From an uncultured bacterium (GTDB lineage: Bacteria; Patescibacteriota; Minisyncoccia; UBA6257; GWB1-50-10): DNA of 33,447 nt. Location: NCBI GenBank assembly GCA_903847915.1, contig CAINEW010000007.1:1-33447 (forward strand). Direction: 5' to 3'. The notes under the pieces are model-generated. The model made no database searches. It was not told the DNA's origin and worked only from the letters and a program-made list of their open reading frames with translations. Below, piece by piece: positions 10,003 through 18,399 of this stretch (position 1 is its first letter; the number at the start of each line of letters is the position of its first letter). The position numbers and the translations under genes are program-made.

Positions 10003-10727
10003 GGCACTAGACTAGCAAAATCATGCTAAAGTCTAGAATATGCCAGTAAAATACACACGATTCAAGAAAAACAAGGTTAATAAATTATTAAGGTGTTTTT
10101 GTACTTATTTAGGGGCAACACAAACAGCACAATTAACAGGTATCAATCGCAACACGGTGAATAATTGGTATCAAACATTCCGTAAAGCAATTGCTGAATT
10201 CCAAGAAACGCAAGTGAAGCAGTCATCAGGATCCTTTGAACTTGATAAATCATATTTTGGAGGCACAAGAAAGAAGCTCCATGCGAAAGATCGTAGAAAG
10301 CGAGGTCGAGGAGCAGAAAACAAAATACCGGTCTTTGGTATCAAAAAAAGAGATGATGGTTCTGTCTATACCAAAATCATAGAAAACGCTTCAAAACACA
10401 CGCTATTTCCTATCATCAAGGAGTTAGTCAACAAACATGATTCCATCATCTATACGGACAAATTCAGTACGTATGACGGGCTCGTGTTTGATGGCTACAA
10501 GCATTTTCGTATCAATCATTCCAAACAATATTCCAATCGAAAAGGAAATCATATCAACGGCATCGAAAACTTCTGGGCATTTTCAAAACAACGACTCTCA
10601 AAATTTCATGGACTTTCACGAAAAAACTTCTATTATCATCTCAAAGAATGTGAATTTCGCTACAACAAGAAACATGACATGATGAAGATATTACAGAGAG
10701 TTATTCACAGTTTGCTAGTCTAGTGCC
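10003..10727 (+). mobile_element. IS1595-family (ISXO2-like) insertion sequence
   Basis: Transposase ORF bounded by perfect 17-bp terminal inverted repeats GGCACTAGACTAGCAAA (10003-10019) / TTTGCTAGTCTAGTGCC (10711-10727); no clear target site duplication. Confidence 0.92.
10040..10723 (+). CDS. IS1595 family transposase (ISXO2-like DDE)
   Basis: HTH TGINRNTVNNWYQTFRKAI; ELDKSYFGGTRKK; IIYTDKFSTYDGL; GIENFWAFSKQRLSKFHGLSRKNFYYHLKECEFRYN; stop codon lies inside the right IR. Confidence 0.92.
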   Translation: MPVKYTRFKKNKVNKLLRCFCTYLGATQTAQLTGINRNTVNNWYQTFRKAIAEFQETQVKQSSGSFELDKSYFGGTRKKLHAKDRRKRGRGAENKIPVFGIKKRDDGSVYTKIIENASKHTLFPIIKELVNKHDSIIYTDKFSTYDGLVFDGYKHFRINHSKQYSNRKGNHINGIENFWAFSKQRLSKFHGLSRKNFYYHLKECEFRYNKKHDMMKILQRVIHSLLV

Positions 10728-10813
10728 AAAATATTTTTCCCTGTATTTGCAAAATCAATCGCAAGACAATGTCCAACAATACCAGCCCCAACAATAATTA
10801 AGTCATACTGCAT
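10715..10813 (-). pseudogene. N-terminal remnant of an FAD/NAD(P)-binding oxidoreductase (Glf-like?) truncated at the IS end
   Basis: Reads MQYDLIIVGAGIVGHCLAIDFANTGKNI then enters the IS inverted repeat (LALD-stop); GxGxxG Rossmann start; no continuation beyond the IS. Confidence 0.65.
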
Positions 10814-10839
10814 AACAATATATTATAAATATATCGCCA

Positions 10840-12051
10840 TTAATTATTTATTACATGGCCCAAGGCGCTTAACAAACCTAAAACATCATTTTTATAATTA
10901 TATTGTTCTATAATAGAACGAGAACAAACACCGAAACTTTTTCTTTTTCTTTCATCTAACACAAGTTCAATAAGCATACTTGAAAATACATCGATATCCC
11001 CCACCGGAAAAACGAACCCGTTCTTCCCATGCTGAACAAGATCACCTCTACTTCCTACCATATCTGAGACTACAATTGGCAACCCAAAACACATTGCCTC
11101 ATTAACAACCACTCCCCACGTTTCTCCCACACCAGAAGACAACACAAATATATCCGAAAGAGCAAAATATTTTACTAAATCACGCTTATTTTGAAAACCA
11201 ACAAAGTATACATTTTTAAAATTATGAGATTTTACATACATCTCAAGATCTTCTCTTAAATCTCCATCTCCAACAAACACAAGAGCTGGAATTATATCTT
11301 TTTTATTTTTCTCTTGTAAATAAGAAAGAGTATGTTCATACGCCTTCAAAATATCAAATGGTCTTTTTTGCGAAACCAACCTTCCTACAAAAAGAATTAC
11401 TGGGCATCCCCTAATTTTAATATCTTCTTTGAGAACACTACGTTGCTCATTTAATGCTTCGCATGCCTGAAAAAGCTTGTCGTTGTTCGCCGCATAAGGA
11501 AAAAAGAAAAGTTTAGATTCTGGAATATGATAATAAGAATAAAATCTTTTATTTTCTTGTCCAATATATAAGAAGGCACTTATGTTTCTAAAAAGAAAAT
11601 TGAGAATAGGTTTTTTAATATTTTTTTTAATCTTACTTTTTAGAATTTCATGAGTAAGAGAGCTTTCGCTAAGTAAAAAAATGTGCGTTCCTAAAATAAT
11701 TGAACAAATAAAGGTGAGCCAGTTCGTAAAAGAATTCCAACCATTTACAAATACAACATCATATCTATTATATAAAAGCTCTTTTATAACACTTAGATTA
11801 ATTTGGCCAAAAAAATGATCAGACGGACAGAAAGAAAAGTTTTTTAGCACTATACATCTAAAACCATCAATAAGTGACTCTCCCCAATCAACACTAACTC
11901 CAAACGCAGGATCAAATCCCACCCTTATACCTCTATCACTTTGCAAATAGACTGTAAGATCAATATTTTTTTGTTGTGCAATTTCTCGGAAAAGTGCCGC
12001 ATTATTAGGGCCAATTTGAAATGTTAAAATAGCAAGTTTTATCTTTTTCAT
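10840..12051 (-). CDS. Glycosyltransferase family 4
   Basis: VILFVGRLVSQKRPFDILKAYEHTL...DIFVLSSGVGETWGVVVNEAMCFGLPIVVSDMVGSRGDLV. Confidence 0.88.
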   Translation of the reverse strand: MKKIKLAILTFQIGPNNAALFREIAQQKNIDLTVYLQSDRGIRVGFDPAFGVSVDWGESLIDGFRCIVLKNFSFCPSDHFFGQINLSVIKELLYNRYDVVFVNGWNSFTNWLTFICSIILGTHIFLLSESSLTHEILKSKIKKNIKKPILNFLFRNISAFLYIGQENKRFYSYYHIPESKLFFFPYAANNDKLFQACEALNEQRSVLKEDIKIRGCPVILFVGRLVSQKRPFDILKAYEHTLSYLQEKNKKDIIPALVFVGDGDLREDLEMYVKSHNFKNVYFVGFQNKRDLVKYFALSDIFVLSSGVGETWGVVVNEAMCFGLPIVVSDMVGSRGDLVQHGKNGFVFPVGDIDVFSSMLIELVLDERKRKSFGVCSRSIIEQYNYKNDVLGLLSALGHVINN

Positions 12052-12090
12052 TATATTGATTCATCTTGTAAATCCTTTGCTATCTAAAAA

Positions 12091-12714
12091 TTATTTTTTA
12101 TCCTTTAAGTTTGGCATATTTGAATCTAAAAACGTTTTTATCTTAACATCGTCCGGCCATAAAGAGAATATCTTTTTTGCAATTAAAAGGGCATTCTCTA
12201 AATCATTATGAGAACGATAGAGGTCAAATACATTATAAAGCACAGGAGGAAGATCAGGTCCAAGCGTAAGAGCTTTCCGATAATATCCTTCAACCTTCTG
12301 ATAATCCTCTTGTCTGTGGTAAGTGCTCCAAAGAACACGATACATCTCACCAAGCGTCAACAAATGACGCACATTATTTTTATCCATCACATCTTCAATA
12401 TAACGAATAAGCTCTCTCCGTACTGCCTCTTGTTGGTTTTCTTGAGAAACAATTCGAGCGATATCATTACTCAAAAATTTTGCAACTTCTTCGTCACCCA
12501 CAGGAGAATAAAACAGAAGCGCATAATTAAATGTTTGTTCAAAATCTTGAATACTATGAACATTCCGCGCTTGCACAGTACGAAGTGCGGTAATATATCG
12601 TTGAGATTTTTTAAACGGTAAATACGATCCAAAATAAAGTGATAAAAGCGTCCCTATAATGAGTACTATTGAGCTAAAGAATAAAATAATATGCTTGAAA
12701 GTGAATGAGGACAT
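12091..12714 (-). CDS. TM + TPR protein; probable detached C-terminal part of an O-antigen ligase
   Basis: Start at MSSFTFKHIILFFSSIVLIIGTLLSLYFG preferred over 12885 (upstream residues overlap another gene); TPR-like YQKVEGYYRKALTLGPDLPPVLYNVFDLYRSHNDLENALLIAKKIFSLWPDD. Confidence 0.6.
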   Translation of the reverse strand: MSSFTFKHIILFFSSIVLIIGTLLSLYFGSYLPFKKSQRYITALRTVQARNVHSIQDFEQTFNYALLFYSPVGDEEVAKFLSNDIARIVSQENQQEAVRRELIRYIEDVMDKNNVRHLLTLGEMYRVLWSTYHRQEDYQKVEGYYRKALTLGPDLPPVLYNVFDLYRSHNDLENALLIAKKIFSLWPDDVKIKTFLDSNMPNLKDKK

Positions 12715-12727
12715 AATATAATAAATA

Positions 12728-13186
12728 ACAAACGACAAATCATAAATAACTATCAAAATGAAAATTACTTGCTCTTTTCTATAATTGCAGAAAATATTTT
12801 CTTTAACTCGGTCGCCTCTTTTGATAAAATACTGTTTTCTAATGAAATATTCTCTTTGTTCGTCGCGCCAATAAGCTCCAACCAATATACTGTTTCTTTT
12901 GCCTCTTTTCTCGAGATTTTGATTCGCATCACAAAATCTTTCTTCCCAAGAGCTTCATTGGCCTCAATATAATTTGCGCCAACAGATGCTGACGACCGAA
13001 TCACTTGCTTACTATATTCTATATTAGAAATTGTTTTTGGCAATTTCTTGCAAAACATTGCCACATTTTTTGCAAATGTGTAACTTCTTTTTTCTAAGTC
13101 ATATTCTTTTTTTTGTTCAATCATTTTTCTGTTTTTTGAAATATTGTGTATTGGTTATTGGAACTTACTTATTATTTGAAGTTTGT
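12728..13186. repeat. Imperfect inverted repeat bracketing the four-helix-bundle gene
   Basis: 12728-12745 ACAAACGACAAATCATAA versus reverse complement of 13169-13186 ACAAACTTCAAATAATAA: 15/18 identical. Confidence 0.6.
12765..13124 (-). CDS. Four-helix-bundle protein (S23/IVS-encoded, avd-like family)
   Basis: RSYTFAKNVAMFCKKLPKTISNIEYSKQVIRSSASVGANYIEANEALGKKDFVMRIKISRKEAKETVYWLELI is the signature of the TIGR02436-type family. Confidence 0.85.
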   Translation of the reverse strand: MIEQKKEYDLEKRSYTFAKNVAMFCKKLPKTISNIEYSKQVIRSSASVGANYIEANEALGKKDFVMRIKISRKEAKETVYWLELIGATNKENISLENSILSKEATELKKIFSAIIEKSK

Positions 13187-14547
13187 AATTTGAAGTGTGG
13201 CGCTGAAAAAAGATATGTGGCAAATGCAAGGAATAAAAACACGTTAGTATAAATAGGAAGCACATCAAATAACACAAGACCCTGGATAAGATAAGCTACA
13301 GGAATACAAAGAATAATTGCTTTTACTGTTGACGAATATGAGCTAAAAACAGACGAAATATGATGATGACGAAAGAATAAAAAGAAGAAAACGCCAAACA
13401 TACTCAAAAAACTTAATAGCCCTAAAATACCCGTTTCTGCAAGAGAATCAAAAATAATGCTATGTGCTCTATCAAACCACGCACCAAACCCTTCGCTTGG
13501 CTTGAAATAAGCGGTATTAAAATGTGCGTCAAATACATGAATAAAATTCTCCGGTCCCCATCCAAGAAGTGGTCGCTCTTTGAATCCATCAATAGCACTC
13601 TTCCACATAATCGCACGATGCCCAAATGTTTCTGTCGTAAATGATATATCAAAAAGACGCGCCATAGGTAATTTTTGAATAAAAACACTTTGTTTGAAAT
13701 AAATTCCCGTACCAAAGACGATTAAAACAGCTGCAAGAGCACCCAAAATCCATTTACGAGCCATAGAATGACGAAATGCCATATAGAACCCACTCACACA
13801 CAAAGCGCCAATAAGACCTAATAAAGCCCCACGCGTTGCAGCAAAAATAAACACTGTAAGCAACCCACCTGAAAGAATATAAAGAATAATTGGCACAAAA
13901 GAAAACAACTTGTTGCGATAGCGCGAAAGAATAATATATCCCGCATAAAAAAGTGAAAATAAGATATATGCTGCCACATACGCAGAATTACCAATAGAAC
14001 CCTGAAAACGGAATCCTTGATCAGTAAATGGTGCACCAATAAATCCTCTTGTACCTAGTCCAGCAAAAACTCCATATACACTCATAAATATGGCACCAAA
14101 AAACACAAATCCAAATATCTTTCTCCAATCCTTTTCTTCTTGAAAAAGATAAGTAAGTAAGAGGAAAAATATATATAGATGAATCACCTGAATACCCCCC
14201 TCTCCACGTTCAAAATTAGACCAAAAAGAAAAATGGGGGTCTACTCCAAAAAAACATGCCAAGAGAAACATGAGCGTAAATACACTCACCGCAATTACAA
14301 GAGGATGACGAAACAGTATCAAAAAACGATCGGTAATAACCGACAATTCTTTAGAAAACATCACGCCACATAAAAACGCGATAAGCGCCAAATCAATACA
14401 TACACGAAACCACACATACTTCCCCACAATAAAAGGAAAAAGGGTTGAAGGTGTCACAATCGCCACACTTAATATTGACGCAAATAGGAAAAACCTAGAA
14501 AGCTTAAAATAATTAAATGACATTTGAATACTTAAGAGTATACCCAT
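13165..14547 (-). CDS. O-antigen ligase/polymerase (Wzy_C domain) membrane protein
   Basis: Multi-TM; RGALLGLIGALCVSG; KSAIDGFKERPLLGWGPENFIHVFDAHF...AHSIIFDSLAETGILGLLSFL. Confidence 0.85.
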   Translation of the reverse strand: MGILLSIQMSFNYFKLSRFFLFASILSVAIVTPSTLFPFIVGKYVWFRVCIDLALIAFLCGVMFSKELSVITDRFLILFRHPLVIAVSVFTLMFLLACFFGVDPHFSFWSNFERGEGGIQVIHLYIFFLLLTYLFQEEKDWRKIFGFVFFGAIFMSVYGVFAGLGTRGFIGAPFTDQGFRFQGSIGNSAYVAAYILFSLFYAGYIILSRYRNKLFSFVPIILYILSGGLLTVFIFAATRGALLGLIGALCVSGFYMAFRHSMARKWILGALAAVLIVFGTGIYFKQSVFIQKLPMARLFDISFTTETFGHRAIMWKSAIDGFKERPLLGWGPENFIHVFDAHFNTAYFKPSEGFGAWFDRAHSIIFDSLAETGILGLLSFLSMFGVFFFLFFRHHHISSVFSSYSSTVKAIILCIPVAYLIQGLVLFDVLPIYTNVFLFLAFATYLFSAPHFKLQTSNNK

Positions 14548-14565
14548 CTATCTCTAAAAACTCAA

Positions 14566-14599
14566 ACCCCTCCCTACTTTTTGAAAAGTAGGGAGGGGT
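14566..14599 (-). terminator. Strong hairpin terminator after the S-layer-like gene
   Basis: ACCCCTCCCTACTTTT-TG-AAAAGTAGGGAGGGGT perfect 16-bp stem followed on the minus strand by TTGAGTTTTT. Confidence 0.8.
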
Positions 14600-14658
14600 G
14601 AGTTTTCTCTTAATTCTCACAAGAGAACTAAGACCAATTTGTGTTATTGGGAAACAAA

Positions 14659-17600
14659 CTAGCTGCTTGCGGTGACCGCTCCCAATGATGGAGTGCCATC
14701 CACATACAAATCAGTAATGATATCAGAAATATCTGAGTCAGCATTACCAGAATAACCAAGATCTGCCTCATCCACACTAAAGAGGATGTTACCCAACGCG
14801 CTCACAGAGAATTGGAACGTGTTGTTGTTTACCGCTGCACCAGTCGTTTTAATTGTGATGTATCTCCATGATCCACCATCAATTTTACGATTTGCCGCAG
14901 AAACAGAGCTAAGATCAAAGTCTATTGTAGAAGAAGCACCAGTCGAAAATGTTGTTGATGAGTTTGGATAATCAACAGACACATCGCTTTCACCGCCACC
15001 CATTGCAGAAGCGTTCATATCGAACGTCAAAGTCGCCGTTGCTGAACCACCATTTGCAAACCTCATCACTGAGGACGATGCAATATAAACAGGAGCTGAG
15101 CCATTGTTGGTAATCTTGAATGCCGCAATTGATTGTCCACTACCAGTTCCTACTGTTCGAGCTGAACCCCAATTCGAAGAAGCAGGAGCAATAGTAACAG
15201 TACTTGGAACAACATAAGAAATACCAGTTGCAGTTGGAGTTCCTGTTTTGGTTGCAGTCGTACCTGCAGTAACAGATCCTTTAGTCGCGATATCACCCGT
15301 AGAGGATGCGATCATAAACTTAAAGTTGTCACCCAAAATGGTAGAACCTCCTGCCGCCACATCTGCCTTTACATAAATCGTCACACCTGTCGCCGGCACT
15401 GGTGCCGAAAGAAGGTTGTCCGATGCTGTGAAGGTAATGGTACATTGGCTTGGATTACATGCATCAAATTGTGATGCTTGCGCAAATGGAGTAACTGCAG
15501 AACTCTCATACAAACGGATGTTGGTAAGAGTAGTTGATGCTAAACCGTTTGCAGAAGTCGTTGCAGTAATCTTCAAGCTCGTAATTTTCTGCGACTCAAA
15601 TTGTGAAGTCAATTTGAATGCAAAATACGTACCATTTGAAGTTCCTGCGCTTACCACTTGATTGGTAGAAGGTGAAGCACCACTACCAGAAACCAAGGAA
15701 AGGGTAAGCGTACCTGCTGAAACATGTGTCATCATCTGTCCGCTTCCTCCATAAGTAATATCAGTACCGTGTGTCAAGCTGTTTCCAGTTGTCACACCAG
15801 TCGCGACAATTGCACCAGAAGAAGACGCGATATTGAACGTGCTTGTAGAAGCTGTTCCGGATAATGCATCAGCTTTCAAGTGAATGGTAACAGGTGTTGC
15901 ACGAGTTACCGTAATCGGAGTTGAGAAGCTGAACGTAACCGTTGATGCGTTTGTTGCAGTACTTGCTGAGGTAACAAGTGGAGTCGTGTCAGAATCCTTA
16001 TACATCACCAAGTTAGATACATTAGTCGGAGTAGGACCAGTGTGAGTAACAATGATAGTTGATACTTTCACGTCTTCACCTCCTGACTGTGCATTAAGTT
16101 GGAATGTTGCATACTCATAACCATTCGTACCACCCACTACTGAGTTTGCTACAGGAGTAGTAAGTGTTGTCACAGCAAGTTTTGCTGCTTTCACACCAAT
16201 TGCAAGACCATCGATCGCAGAAGTATTAAGTCCTGTATCGCTGTCGCTCAAAAGATCTCCAGAAACTAATCGTTTTACTTGGATCAAATCCATGTTATTC
16301 ACAAAGTATGAATCCGAAGCTGTTGCGGTAGAGTTCACAGAAACCTCAACCTGAATGGTGTTATTTACTCCTGCAGTAAGCACCGGGTAAGACGAGAGAG
16401 TTACCGTTCGTGCTGTACCGTTTGCATTCCAAGAAGAAGCACCTTCGCTGTAAACGATTGCATCGTTTACTTTCACAAAAACTGTCCCAGTCAAGACAAT
16501 AGATGCTGCATCTTGATCAAGACCGAAGCTAATCTGACGAAGTTCATAATTTTCGCCAGTTGGCTTCGCATTGTATTTTGCCAACACAATGTTATTGGAT
16601 CCAGGAACCACTGACGAAGACGGAGAATCCGCCGCAAGCGTCAATGTAACCGTTCCTGCGCCAATGGTTGTTTGGTTATACGCATTTCCAATTGGGAAAG
16701 TTGTATCGGGCGAACCTCCTACTGGAAGAACAGACACTCCTGTGGTTGCACCACGGAAATCAACATCATAGTTGTTATAGACCACGAGTTTGATTGTCTT
16801 TGTTGTTCCACCGATTAACTTTGCTTTAATAGTAAAGTTTTTCGTAAGTCCCTTATCAATCGTGTAAGGACTTGCAGAAAGATCAAAAGTTACCCATGCG
16901 CCTGAAGGTTGTGCGGTCGCAAGAACCGTGCCATCTTGAGCAACAAGTTGCACATCGGCATAATCCTTGTCAGTCGCATTGCCATAGTTATACAAGGTCC
17001 ACTTATAGATCTTCAACGCTTCGTTAGAAGAGTTTTCTGTCACACTAAATTTCGTAATTTCCTGTGAGCCGACCAAATCCACACTAAGTGTAGAAGAGCC
17101 AGTTGAGGTCAATACGGTGATTGTGCTTGATGCGAGTGCACTTGAGCCACTCACAATCTGCATGGTCGCGCCCGCAAGCGGGAAGCTTCCAGAGATTGCG
17201 GTCGTATCTGCACTAATTGCAGAAACAGACGCAAGTGAGAACATCACAGAACCACTTGATGCGCCTACCGCAAGGTTAAACCGAACAGTAAGAGATTTTG
17301 TGGTTCCTGCTGCAATCGTGAGAGGAGATGAACCAAATGTAATGTAAACAGTGTTATCCGCATTGATCGAAGAAATTACTTGACCATAACGAACACCCAT
17401 TTCATCCACTACATCTACTCCAGAAATATTGGAGTTAGTAACAAATCCACCTTTTGCAACAGTAAGAGCATTAACTTTCACGGTTTTGGACCCCGCTGAC
17501 AACTTAACCTTAAGGGCTGGGTTGAATGCAGTTCCAGAACCAATAATCATCGCAGAAGGAGAATCAGATGCTACAGAAACCTGAAGATCGGTTCCTGTTG

Positions 17601-18069
17601 GAACAACTACTCCTCCCCCTGTTCCCGTGCCAGTGCCAGTTCCCGTCCCGGTTCCTGTACCAGCCATTGCATTCAATTTTGCACGGCTTATTGGACCAAC
17701 ATAACCCGAAACCGGGCTAATACCAGACGCTCTCTGCCATGCCTGCACAGCCGCCTTGGTCAAAGGACCAAACGTACCAGTTGGCGTAGCAATTTTAAGA
17801 TATCCTCCGCTAATCAAAACATTTTGAAGAGCGGTTACATCAGCTCCTTTTGAACCAACTGTGAGGTTTTTGGTAAAGGAATATGATGCAGTGCCTTGTG
17901 GGCTTCCAAGCTGAGCCTGCAAAGCAGCAATTTGTGCTAACAATGCTTGGATTTGATCTGCTGTACTCGTTTGTGCGGATACAACAGAAATTGAAGCAAC
18001 ACCAGAAAGCGACATCACTGTTACGAGTGAGATCACTACTGATGTAGCTTTTCGTGTAAACGTACTCAT
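14659..18069 (-). CDS. Large secreted S-layer-like protein with N-terminal peptidoglycan-binding domain
   Basis: Signal peptide MSTFTRKATSVVISLVTVMSLSGVASISVVSA; PG_binding_1-like FTKNLTVGSKGADVTALQNVLISGGYL...TGTFGPLTKAAVQAWQRASGI; GTGTGTGTGTG linker; long Ser/Thr-rich beta-type repeats. Confidence 0.8.
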   Translation of the reverse strand: MSTFTRKATSVVISLVTVMSLSGVASISVVSAQTSTADQIQALLAQIAALQAQLGSPQGTASYSFTKNLTVGSKGADVTALQNVLISGGYLKIATPTGTFGPLTKAAVQAWQRASGISPVSGYVGPISRAKLNAMAGTGTGTGTGTGTGTGGGVVVPTGTDLQVSVASDSPSAMIIGSGTAFNPALKVKLSAGSKTVKVNALTVAKGGFVTNSNISGVDVVDEMGVRYGQVISSINADNTVYITFGSSPLTIAAGTTKSLTVRFNLAVGASSGSVMFSLASVSAISADTTAISGSFPLAGATMQIVSGSSALASSTITVLTSTGSSTLSVDLVGSQEITKFSVTENSSNEALKIYKWTLYNYGNATDKDYADVQLVAQDGTVLATAQPSGAWVTFDLSASPYTIDKGLTKNFTIKAKLIGGTTKTIKLVVYNNYDVDFRGATTGVSVLPVGGSPDTTFPIGNAYNQTTIGAGTVTLTLAADSPSSSVVPGSNNIVLAKYNAKPTGENYELRQISFGLDQDAASIVLTGTVFVKVNDAIVYSEGASSWNANGTARTVTLSSYPVLTAGVNNTIQVEVSVNSTATASDSYFVNNMDLIQVKRLVSGDLLSDSDTGLNTSAIDGLAIGVKAAKLAVTTLTTPVANSVVGGTNGYEYATFQLNAQSGGEDVKVSTIIVTHTGPTPTNVSNLVMYKDSDTTPLVTSASTATNASTVTFSFSTPITVTRATPVTIHLKADALSGTASTSTFNIASSSGAIVATGVTTGNSLTHGTDITYGGSGQMMTHVSAGTLTLSLVSGSGASPSTNQVVSAGTSNGTYFAFKLTSQFESQKITSLKITATTSANGLASTTLTNIRLYESSAVTPFAQASQFDACNPSQCTITFTASDNLLSAPVPATGVTIYVKADVAAGGSTILGDNFKFMIASSTGDIATKGSVTAGTTATKTGTPTATGISYVVPSTVTIAPASSNWGSARTVGTGSGQSIAAFKITNNGSAPVYIASSSVMRFANGGSATATLTFDMNASAMGGGESDVSVDYPNSSTTFSTGASSTIDFDLSSVSAANRKIDGGSWRYITIKTTGAAVNNNTFQFSVSALGNILFSVDEADLGYSGNADSDISDIITDLYVDGTPSLGAVTASS

Positions 18070-18091
18070 AATTATTTTGTATTTTGTATTT

Positions 18092-18367
18092 TCACCCTCC
18101 CAACTTTTGAAACAATTCGCTTAAATAATTTTTTAAAACACGTTTGAGATAATTCTTACCCCATCCGGTTTTTAAAAATTTTTCTCTTGCAAATGCGTCT
18201 TGTTGATTTAAATAAATCTCTACATAAACTGTTTTAAACGGTGCTCTGTGTTTTGTAGAATACGATCTTCCGTTATTATGTTCTTTAAATCTCCGTTCAA
18301 AATTATTGGTACATCCTACATAGAAATCCCCATCTTTTTGACTACGCAAAACATACACATAATGCAT
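18092..18367 (-). CDS. GIY-YIG (URI-type) nuclease family protein
   Basis: MHYVYVLRSQKDGDFYVGCTNNFERRFKEHNNGRSYSTKHRAPFKTVYVE; typical single-domain GIY-YIG. Confidence 0.92.
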   Translation of the reverse strand: MHYVYVLRSQKDGDFYVGCTNNFERRFKEHNNGRSYSTKHRAPFKTVYVEIYLNQQDAFAREKFLKTGWGKNYLKRVLKNYLSELFQKLGG

Positions 18368-18388
18368 TATTTCAAAAGTTGGGAGGGT
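18094..18388. repeat. Perfect 19-bp inverted repeat flanking the GIY-YIG gene
   Basis: 18094-18112 ACCCTCCCAACTTTTGAAA and 18370-18388 TTTCAAAAGTTGGGAGGGT. Confidence 0.95.
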
Positions 18389-18399
18389 AAATTTTGACT

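Noticed and set aside
10003-10735. 8-bp target site duplication of the IS
   Set aside because: Left flank TAAAAATC and right flank AAAATATT are both AT-rich but not a match; not claimed as a duplication.
12715-12885. N-terminal extension of the 12091-12885 ORF
   Set aside because: First 57 residues read through the cassette end and the four-helix-bundle gene; the methionine before FTFKHIILFF at 12714 is the sensible start.
14786-17347. Plus-strand ORFs opposite the S-layer-like gene
   Set aside because: Shadow ORFs from biased codon usage of the repetitive surface protein.
17600-17670. GT-rich 6-bp tandem repeat in the S-layer gene as a CRISPR or satellite
   Set aside because: It encodes a TGTGTG linker after the peptidoglycan-binding domain; ordinary low-complexity coding repeat.
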